Source: Deferribacteres bacterium (lineage in GTDB: Bacteria; Nitrospirota; Thermodesulfovibrionia; UBA6902). From it: a stretch of DNA of 8,193 nucleotides. The notes under the pieces are model-generated. The model was not told the origin of the DNA. It searched no databases and worked only from the letters and a program-made list of their open reading frames with translations. Where the stretch lies: NCBI GenBank assembly GCA_030598625.1, contig JAUVPO010000077.1, positions 1 to 8,193 on the forward strand, written 5' to 3'. Positions 1-4,859 of the stretch are shown one piece after another (position 1 is the first letter of the stretch; each line of letters starts with the position of its first letter). The position numbers and the translations under genes are program-made.

Positions 1-141
1 CCTCTGGTCGAAATGACATATGCAGGCATTTTCATGCTTTTGCAAGAGGCTCTTGATTTAAAGATTTTCTTAATTGCTCTTTATTCTCATGAAATACGCA
101 AAGTATATTTTCTAAGTTTTTTGTCATTTGAGGTCAATTAA
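1..141. other. Left-edge intergenic stretch with small palindrome
   Basis: No recognisable gene lies here. Plus frame 1 is open from the window edge to a TAA at 139-141, directly before the ATG at 142, but its 46 hydrophobic codons match no family I know and may be chance. Positions 43-55 form a near-perfect inverted repeat (CAAGAG, one central base, CTCTTG). Positions 21-44 can fold as TGCA/GCAT arms around a TTTC loop. No strong T-run follows either, so neither is called a terminator. The next reading frame has a Shine-Dalgarno-like TGAGGT at 129-134. I looked for integron attI/attC core sites (GTTRRRY or RYYYAAC) and saw none. Confidence 0.4.
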
Positions 142-297
142 ATGGAAAATCAGCTTTTGCCGGAATTTCAGGAATTTCTACGCTCACGCCGCCTTGTTAA
201 TAAAAAGTATATACATTTCTATGCATACTGGGCAAGTAAATTCTTGTCATTTTCAAATAAAAACATGGGATTAAATTATGAGTTGCAGGTCCGGTAA
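142..297 (+). pseudogene. Truncated integron-type tyrosine recombinase, N-terminal remnant
   Basis: A 51-codon frame starts at ATG 142, 7 nt after a TGAGGT ribosome binding site, and ends with TAA at 295-297. The peptide begins MENQLLPEFQEFLRSRRLV and contains HFYAYWASKFLSFSN around residues 25-39. This is the pattern of the N-terminal SAM-like, core-DNA-binding domain of integron integrases, which characteristically read LL.EF..FL.SR.LV followed by FYA.WVSKFL.FSN. Full-length members are about 320 residues. The catalytic domain with its R, H, R and Y residues is absent, because the frame runs straight into the 3' end of the convergent methyltransferase gene five bases later. Either a deletion or rearrangement joined the two near 290-303, or the TAA is the first of several lesions. 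The assignment rests on remembered family consensus, not a search. A chance short ORF is unlikely given the run of matching positions and the ribosome binding site. Confidence 0.62.
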
Positions 298-302
298 TTC
301 TT

Positions 303-1550
303 TTACCTCAACCTCAGAAAAGCCAGTGACTCTATATGAAAAGTCTGGGGGAAGAAGTCGATCATCCTTATTGACTCAATGTCGTATTTTACCGTCAGTT
401 TTTTCAGGTCCCTTGAAAAGGTCGCCGGATTGCAGGATATATATACAATCCGCTCAGGCTTCAGAGCAAGCACATTGTTCATCGTCCTGTTTGTCAGACC
501 GGGTCTTGGCGGGTCAAGGAGAATAATATCAAACTCATCTTTTGAGTGAAAGCTTTCAGATGAGGCATGGATAAACCTGTAATTTCCGATGTTATTGATC
601 TCCAGATTTCTCATACCGTCTTCTATGGCATACGGGTTTTCCTCGACCGCGGTCACATCGGCATCCACTGCAAGCGGCAGGGAAAAATTACCGGCGCCGG
701 CGTAGAGGTCCAATATCCTTTTGTTTTTGAGGGGCTGGATTTTCTCTTTTATAAGTCCTGCGAGGAGCCGGTTCATCTCCCAGTGGCTCTGGAAAAAACT
801 CATCGGGGACACGGTATATTTTAAATTTTCAAGGTCCAGGGTTATAAAAGGTCCTCCGTATGCAAAGACCTTTTTGTCTGCCGTCTCAATTAATAAACCT
901 GCCGGGTCCGGAAACCTTGAGGCCAGTTTATCAAGGTCCGCCCCTGATACGGCGCGCTCGGTGACTTTGATTAATACGGTAAGGCGGTCCCCTCTGGTTA
1001 TATGCATTTCTTTAACGGCAAATCCTTTTAGCTTGTCCTTTGTTTCCCGGAAATAGTCATTTATCCCTTTTGCCATAAGGGCGCAGCCGTCTATGTCGAC
1101 AACTTCTCTTGAATTTTCCCTGTAAAAACCGGTTTTATTGCCGGAGATTTTAAACTGTCCCCTTAACCTGTAGTTCCATGGATTGCCGGCAATGACGGAT
1201 GCGGAGATTTCCGTCTCTATTTTTGCCAGCCGCCTTAGACAGTCCCTGAGGATTTCTTCCTTTAACCTTACTTGCAGGTCATACGGGATATGCTGATAAT
1301 GGCACCCGCCGCATGACCTGAAATACCTGCATGCGGGTTCTGTCCTTTCAGGGGAAGGTTCCATGATTTTCCCGGCTGAAGCCGTCAGGTAATCTCTTTT
1401 TTCATTTTCAATATTTATCTCTACCGTTTCTCCCGGAAGGACAGCGCCCTTTATCATCACGACCTTCCCCCCGTATCTGCCGATGGAGATGCCTCCATAT
1501 GCGGGACGTTCAACTTTGACGACTGCGGTTGATTTGATTTTTAAGCCCAT
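303..1550 (-). CDS. rlmD: 23S rRNA (uracil-5-)-methyltransferase, RlmD/TrmA family
   Basis: This enzyme transfers a methyl group from S-adenosylmethionine to C5 of a uridine in RNA, most likely 23S rRNA, in the cytoplasm. The 415-residue product has the full family layout. A TRAM RNA-binding domain occupies about residues 7-62. A 4Fe-4S site is formed by C74, C80 and C83 (motif CRYFRSCGGC) plus C156, a spacing close to E. coli RumA. The SAM-binding motif LDLYAGAGNF is at 280-289, DPPRPG is at 346-351, the catalytic nucleophile is C373 in YISCNP, and the general base is E407 in HIES near the C-terminus. The start is uncertain: ATG at 1550 is preferred, with an in-frame TTG at 1568 adding six residues; neither has a visible Shine-Dalgarno. 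It is divergent from the M67 protease gene. The exact target uridine (U1939, U747 or a tRNA position) cannot be told from the sequence, so the symbol is a best guess within the family. Confidence 0.93.
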   Translation of the reverse strand: MGLKIKSTAVVKVERPAYGGISIGRYGGKVVMIKGAVLPGETVEINIENEKRDYLTASAGKIMEPSPERTEPACRYFRSCGGCHYQHIPYDLQVRLKEEILRDCLRRLAKIETEISASVIAGNPWNYRLRGQFKISGNKTGFYRENSREVVDIDGCALMAKGINDYFRETKDKLKGFAVKEMHITRGDRLTVLIKVTERAVSGADLDKLASRFPDPAGLLIETADKKVFAYGGPFITLDLENLKYTVSPMSFFQSHWEMNRLLAGLIKEKIQPLKNKRILDLYAGAGNFSLPLAVDADVTAVEENPYAIEDGMRNLEINNIGNYRFIHASSESFHSKDEFDIILLDPPRPGLTNRTMNNVLALKPERIVYISCNPATFSRDLKKLTVKYDIESIRMIDFFPQTFHIESLAFLRLR

Positions 1551-1592
1551 CAAAGTTATATTAACCAAAATTCATAAAATACTTTTTCTATT

Positions 1593-2045
1593 ATGAAACT
1601 TAACAAAGACATTATTGAAGAAATATACGAACATGCACTGAAAGAGTATCCTGATGAGTGCTGCGGTATGGTGACGGGAGATAGCAATAGCCAGGATGTT
1701 CACTTATGCAAAAACATTCAGAACATGCTTCATGCGGAAGACCATGTCAGATTCCCCCGGGACGCTCGAACAGCCTATGTTATTGAAAGAGAGGAAGCGG
1801 ACAAAATTATTTCGTCGGCGACAAAACAGGGCAAAGAGATTATGGCCTTTTATCACTCCCACACGGAACATGAGGCATATTTTTCAGAAGAAGATTTTGC
1901 GGCGCAGACTGTCTTTGGCGAGCCGGAATTCCCGTATGCCTTACATGTTGTAGTTTCCGTCAGGAACGGAAAGGTCCATGACTTGAAATGCTTCAGGTGG
2001 GACAGATATAAAAAAATTTTCACAGTCATGGAAAGCTGCGGTTAA
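1593..2045 (+). CDS. M67 family (JAMM/MPN+) metallopeptidase
   Basis: A 150-residue zinc metalloprotease of the JAB1/MPN/Mov34 fold. The JAMM signature is complete: the upstream glutamate E22 lies in YPDECCG, and the zinc and catalytic residues H88, H90, S98 and D101 lie in HSHTEHEAYFSEED with the exact HxHx7SxxD spacing. Prokaryotic relatives include Mec, which releases cysteine from the sulfur-carrier protein CysO, and other enzymes that trim ubiquitin-like ThiS/MoaD proteins. That role is an inference here, since no sulfur-carrier or E1-like gene is in the window. There is no signal peptide, so it should be cytoplasmic. The ATG at 1593 has no obvious Shine-Dalgarno. A TAAAAT hexamer at 1575-1580 sits 12 nt before it, which would fit a very short leader. 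The stop codon abuts that of the convergent LapA gene with no base between. Confidence 0.9.
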   Translation: MKLNKDIIEEIYEHALKEYPDECCGMVTGDSNSQDVHLCKNIQNMLHAEDHVRFPRDARTAYVIEREEADKIISSATKQGKEIMAFYHSHTEHEAYFSEEDFAAQTVFGEPEFPYALHVVVSVRNGKVHDLKCFRWDRYKKIFTVMESCG

Positions 2046-2360
2046 TTATTGCGTATTTTCTGATTCGCTTACCGGTTCAACTACGCTCGTCCGTTCAACG
2101 GCATTTAATAATTCCCCTTCAAGCTCCTGGATTCTTTTTTTGTCGGCCCGCGCCTGCTTTGTTTTCTTCCACCATGACGGTACTAATAAAAAAATGCCTG
2201 TCACAATACCCGCGACAAAAGGCGTCGCGAGCATAAGGGCAAGAGAGTTTGAACGTGTCCATTTAATAAATGTAATAGTCACAACAGTGGTCGGGTTTTG
2301 CACGGCGAGAAGACCGAACACAAGCAATATAACAATCGCGACAAAAAGAAGAAATTGCAT
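2046..2360 (-). CDS. LapA domain-containing membrane protein (DUF1049)
   Basis: A small inner-membrane protein of 104 residues. It has two hydrophobic segments, about residues 2-20 and 40-60, linked by the family hallmark AVQNPTTVVTITFIKW. It ends in a charged, Glu/Lys-rich helix (about 64-90) that is likely coiled coil and cytoplasmic, then an acidic tail. In E. coli LapA (YciS) works with LapB in controlling lipopolysaccharide assembly, but most members are annotated only by domain, and no lapB is seen here. The start ATG is well supported by a consensus AAGGAGG at 2367-2373 with 6 nt spacing. The gene lies downstream of, and in the same direction as, the cold-shock gene, with 137 nt between them. 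It could be cotranscribed, but no clear promoter or terminator decides this. Confidence 0.85.
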   Translation of the reverse strand: MQFLLFVAIVILLVFGLLAVQNPTTVVTITFIKWTRSNSLALMLATPFVAGIVTGIFLLVPSWWKKTKQARADKKRIQELEGELLNAVERTSVVEPVSESENTQ

Positions 2361-2366
2361 AAAATA

Positions 2367-2373
2367 CCTCCTT
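2367..2373 (-). promoter_or_regulatory. Ribosome binding site of the LapA gene
   Basis: The minus strand reads AAGGAGG six bases before the ATG at 2360, a full match to the anti-Shine-Dalgarno. The same heptamer at the same spacing precedes dsbA. This fixes the LapA start. Confidence 0.85.
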
Positions 2374-2497
2374 AGCCGATTATAATCGAGGAAGCCCTTA
2401 AAAATAAAGCTGACGGTTCCGGTTCGACAGGAAAGACCCGTCTGGGTGTTGAGGTAAGATTAGTGGAAGGGAAGTTAAGATAAAACAAATAGATTAT

Positions 2498-2713
2498 CTA
2501 ATTCATAACGATTACGTCCTGCGCCTGAGGGCCTTTGGGACCCTGGATAATTGTAAACTTCACCCTGTTCCCCTCCTCAATGGAACATTCGCTTTCTTCA
2601 CAACGAATAGAGCTGTAGTGAACAAAGATTTCTCCACCTTTGTCGCGCGTGATAAAACCATAACCTTTAATGTTATCGAACCACTTGACAATTCCGGTTT
2701 CAGGTTGTGTCAT
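2498..2713 (-). CDS. Cold-shock domain protein (CspA family)
   Basis: A 71-residue single cold-shock domain, the usual size for CspA-type RNA chaperones that bind single-stranded RNA/DNA and melt secondary structure in the cytoplasm. RNP1 is KGYGFI (16-21) and RNP2 is IFVHY (29-33), with the usual G.VKWF start at residues 7-12. After RNP2, the loop that commonly reads like GDGF.T is replaced by RCEESEC, giving two cysteines (C38 and C43) that are unusual for the family. The C-terminal strand GPQAQDVIV is typical. The gene has its own candidate promoter far upstream and a long leader, as many csp genes do. The AAGGA ribosome binding site (2726-2730) is 12 nt from the ATG, rather far. Which csp paralogue this is, and whether it is really cold induced, cannot be told. 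Confidence 0.93.
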   Translation of the reverse strand: MTQPETGIVKWFDNIKGYGFITRDKGGEIFVHYSSIRCEESECSIEEGNRVKFTIIQGPKGPQAQDVIVMN

Positions 2714-2867
2714 TATTTTCGCATTTCCTTATGAAAAGAAACAGGGAGGGAACCGAAGTCATCCGGGGCGGTTTAGATAATTATTAAAAAAGCAGTCCTC
2801 GAAGCCCCTTTAGCCAATGCAAAGACCTTTTATTATCAATCCCCTGCTTAATAATATTTGTCCGGCA
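2714..2867 (-). promoter_or_regulatory. Putative long 5' leader of the cold-shock gene
   Basis: If transcription begins near 2867, as the promoter call implies, the csp mRNA has a leader of about 150 nt. Two hairpins can be drawn. AACCG/CGGTT arms (2751-2755 and 2769-2773) enclose 13 nt. A second pairs the Shine-Dalgarno region AAGGAA (2725-2730) with UUUCUU (2736-2741) across a 5-nt loop with one G-U pair. A T-run at 2785-2790 lacks a convincing preceding GC stem, so it is not called a terminator. Long structured leaders are known for E. coli cspA; a comparable role here is inference. Confidence 0.35.
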
Positions 2868-2873
2868 AATAAA

Positions 2874-2903
2874 ATTATATGCTCCGTACAAAGAAAATTT
2901 GAA
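2874..2903 (-). promoter_or_regulatory. Candidate sigma-70 promoter for the cold-shock gene
   Basis: The minus strand has a perfect TATAAT at 2874-2879 and, 18 bases upstream of it, TTCAAA at 2898-2903 (four of six matches to TTGACA). It lies in the AT-rich gap between rimI and the cold-shock gene and faces the latter. The -35 is weak. Confidence 0.45.
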
Positions 2904-2997
2904 TCTTATGCACTTTTTTAACACTTGCACCTGAATTTGTCCAATTTATTATTATTATAAAGCTATTACAATGATTGGTTAACTGAAGTACGGGATT

Positions 2998-3465
2998 TTA
3001 AACTCTGTTTTGGTATTCTCTCAATACCAGGTCCATTATAATGGCATCCTCATCAGGCGTTTTATAATAATTCCGTCGCTTGCCCTTAATGCTAAATCCG
3101 TATTTTTCATACAGTGTTATAGCAGCGGTGTTTGACTCTCTTACTTCAAGGGTAATATCCGTATCCGGTTTCAAATGTCTTAATCCATGGAGCGCGTCAT
3201 TCAGCAGCATGCCAGCTATACCCATTCGTCTGAACTCAGGCGAGACGGCAAGATTCAGTAGATCTATCAAATCCGGAATTGTCCTTATGCATATGTAACC
3301 GGCAACTTTTCCATCTAATACTGCAACCCTCAAAAACGCATCTTTGTTTTCGATTTCATATTCAAAGGATTTATTAGACCACGGGGCGGTATGGCTCCCT
3401 CTTTCAATGACACAAACCCGTGGAAGGTCGTCGTGCTGCATTTCCCTGATGATTATCCCTTCCAA
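2998..3465 (-). CDS. rimI: Ribosomal protein S18 alanine N-acetyltransferase
   Basis: A GNAT-fold enzyme of 155 residues that acetylates the N-terminal alanine of ribosomal protein S18 using acetyl-CoA. The family signs are clear: LLNLAVSPEFRRMGIA (69-84) with the acetyl-CoA pyrophosphate loop RRMGIA, the catalytic glutamate E107 in LEVRESN, and Y119 in LYEKYGF. These two are twelve residues apart, as in E. coli RimI (E103 and Y115). The start is a TTG at 3465, inside the end of tsaB (13-bp overlap), with GAGG about 10 nt upstream. The next ATG, codon 9, would cut off the first beta-strand IIIREM, so the TTG is preferred. The tsaB-rimI pairing is common in bacteria and supports the assignment over a generic acetyltransferase. 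The C-terminus QNRV has no added domain. Confidence 0.93.
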   Translation of the reverse strand: MEGIIIREMQHDDLPRVCVIERGSHTAPWSNKSFEYEIENKDAFLRVAVLDGKVAGYICIRTIPDLIDLLNLAVSPEFRRMGIAGMLLNDALHGLRHLKPDTDITLEVRESNTAAITLYEKYGFSIKGKRRNYYKTPDEDAIIMDLVLREYQNRV

Positions 3466-4139
3466 CGAATTTCCGCCTCGGATTTTCTTATATAAAAAGG
3501 GGTGAGACTAATAGGATCAGTGATTATTCCCTGATTTATTTTTTCAATTGCCATCTCGGCAACGGTTGATGCTGATGGAGACATTTTTGATGGAGGCGCG
3601 AAAATGGCATTTGTCTTCAGGATATCTGCAATAAGTGTCTTGTAAGTTACTGTCGCATCTCCCATTAATACAACCGGTCCCCTGATCTGCTCTAATAATT
3701 CGCCGGGATTTATCGCGGTTGCCGGCAATATCTTCCTCAAGAGCGTGCCTTCCCACTTATACAGCCCTGCGTATACTTCATTTTTTCTTGCGTCAAGCAT
3801 GGGGCATATCAAGTGTGAACAAAAAGGCAAAGACGCGGCAAAGGCGTCAATCGTCGGCACCGGCACAATCGGTTTATTGGTTGCATATGAAAGACCCTTT
3901 GCAGTGCTGAGGCCGATCCTCAGTCCCGTAAAAGAGCCGGGTCCGATAGATACCGCAAGCGCGTCAATTTCTTCTATGGATATACCTGAAGCCCGTAGAA
4001 GCCACTCCACAGAGGACATTAATCTCTCTGAATGCGCAATCTTGACATCTACTTTAATTTCTCCGATCAGTCCTTTATTGTCGTCGACAACAGCTACACT
4101 GCCGGCTACTGTAGCTGTTTCTATGGCAAGAATTTTCAT
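3453..4139 (-). CDS. tsaB: tRNA t6A biosynthesis protein TsaB
   Basis: TsaB is the ASKHA-fold partner of TsaD. With TsaE and TsaC it makes N6-threonylcarbamoyladenosine at position 37 of ANN-decoding tRNAs, in the cytoplasm. The 228-residue length is normal. Diagnostic stretches are MKILAIETAT at the N-terminus, HSERL (36-40), and GPGSFTGLRIG (66-76), followed by TAKGLSYA and the P.V.TIDAFA segment. Like other TsaB proteins it lacks the metal-binding HxxxH motif of TsaD, so it is structural and scaffolding rather than catalytic. The ATG at 4139 follows the dsbA stop by 34 nt with no visible Shine-Dalgarno, so translation may depend on coupling. Its 3' end overlaps rimI by 13 bp. Confidence 0.95.
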   Translation of the reverse strand: MKILAIETATVAGSVAVVDDNKGLIGEIKVDVKIAHSERLMSSVEWLLRASGISIEEIDALAVSIGPGSFTGLRIGLSTAKGLSYATNKPIVPVPTIDAFAASLPFCSHLICPMLDARKNEVYAGLYKWEGTLLRKILPATAINPGELLEQIRGPVVLMGDATVTYKTLIADILKTNAIFAPPSKMSPSASTVAEMAIEKINQGIITDPISLTPFYIRKSEAEIRWKG

Positions 4140-4173
4140 ATGAAATAGTTTACAGAAAAGTATCCATTCTCAT

Positions 4174-4800
4174 TTACTTTTTGAAAATACTTTTTAAGAT
4201 CGTAATTGCGTTGTCCCTGAGTAAATCAATACTATGGTCAAGCATGCCGGGAGTTGTCTTAAGATTCCCGGCGATTATTAAAGAGGGTGTCTCGTTTATG
4301 TCGTATTTTTTTGACATTAAAATTGCTTCTCCTACATCTCCGGCTTTTTCTCCGGTCCTTAGTCTGCGGCTGAAATCAAAACCAAGACCTAATTTTATGC
4401 CTATATCCTCCAGGACCTCAACATTGCCTATGTCCCTTTTCTCAACAAAGTAAGCCTTAAAAATAGCTTTCCTCATCTGTTCCCCTTTGCCTGCTTCCTC
4501 TGCGAGAAAATAAGCCTCGCCGGGTTTTGGCGATCCCTTACCCCAATAAATGGGGACCGTCTTCCATTTGATCTTTTTAGGGAAGTTGCCCTTTATGACC
4601 GGGATTGATTCCTCGAATTGATAGCAGTGATCGCAATAGAAACTGAAAAATTCTATTATCTCAACCTGCTTGCCGTCAAAGGAAGATTTATGCCCGGCAA
4701 GTTTATCATATACACCTTTAATCCTGGTATTCTGGTCCGCGTATACGGAAACAGAAAACAACATTACAGACAGCATCACAAACAGTTTCTTGAAGCTCAT
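4174..4800 (-). CDS. dsbA: Periplasmic thiol:disulfide oxidoreductase, DsbA family
   Basis: A 208-residue thioredoxin-fold protein with an inserted helical domain, exported by an N-terminal signal peptide (hydrophobic 6-20, likely cleaved after VYA at residue 21). The active site is CDHC at residues 56-59 in FFSFYCDHCYQFE, close to the CPHC of E. coli DsbA. The cis-proline is P172 in NETPSL, so the preceding residue is Thr where E. coli has Val, a position known to tune substrate release. It should donate disulfides to secreted proteins. It sits directly downstream of a cytochrome with many cysteines, which suggests, without proving, that folding of that protein is one of its tasks. The start is fixed by AAGGAGG at 4807-4813, six bases upstream. 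No DsbB or VKOR partner is in the window. Confidence 0.92.
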   Translation of the reverse strand: MSFKKLFVMLSVMLFSVSVYADQNTRIKGVYDKLAGHKSSFDGKQVEIIEFFSFYCDHCYQFEESIPVIKGNFPKKIKWKTVPIYWGKGSPKPGEAYFLAEEAGKGEQMRKAIFKAYFVEKRDIGNVEVLEDIGIKLGLGFDFSRRLRTGEKAGDVGEAILMSKKYDINETPSLIIAGNLKTTPGMLDHSIDLLRDNAITILKSIFKK

Positions 4801-4806
4801 TCAATC

Positions 4807-4813
4807 CCTCCTT
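4807..4813 (-). promoter_or_regulatory. Ribosome binding site of dsbA
   Basis: AAGGAGG on the minus strand with 6 nt spacing to the ATG at 4800. It is a consensus match that fixes the start of the signal peptide. Confidence 0.85.
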
Positions 4814-4822
4814 GCATTTCTT

Positions 4823-4858
4823 TATATATTGTCCTGCAGGGTCACCTGCACTATATAT
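4823..4858. repeat. Inverted repeat between the cytochrome gene and dsbA
   Basis: TGCAGG (4835-4840) and CCTGCA (4845-4850) form a perfect 6-bp stem with a GTCA loop. TATATA tracts at 4823-4828 and 4852-4857 can extend it after an asymmetric bulge. In the minus-strand transcript it lies just after the cytochrome stop and before the dsbA ribosome binding site. No U-run follows, so it is not a standard intrinsic terminator. It could be an mRNA processing or stabilising hairpin, or a protein-binding palindrome. Confidence 0.5.
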
Positions 4859-4859
4859 C

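Noticed and set aside
1..141. Integron attI/attC site next to the integrase remnant
   Set aside because: No GTTRRRY or RYYYAAC core could be found in this stretch on either strand.
567..1056. Plus-strand open frames of 85 and 111 codons inside the methyltransferase gene
   Set aside because: They lie antisense to a well-supported gene with all catalytic motifs, have no recognisable domains, and reflect the complementary strand of real codons.
2377..2388. Perfect 12-bp palindrome CGATTATAATCG containing TATAAT on both strands, upstream of the LapA gene
   Set aside because: As a minus-strand -10 it would put the start of transcription inside the ribosome binding site, and no -35 lies at 16-18 bp on either strand. 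AT-rich palindromes of this size arise by chance.
2430..2452. ACCC-GTCT-GGGT hairpin as a terminator of the cold-shock gene
   Set aside because: The stem is only four base pairs, no T-run follows on the minus strand, and it lies about 50 nt beyond the stop codon.
2780..2850. T-run at 2785-2790 (minus strand) as a rimI or leader terminator
   Set aside because: The only pairing partner for the preceding CTGCTT is AAGCAG more than 50 nt upstream with no inner stem, so no compact GC-rich hairpin precedes the run.
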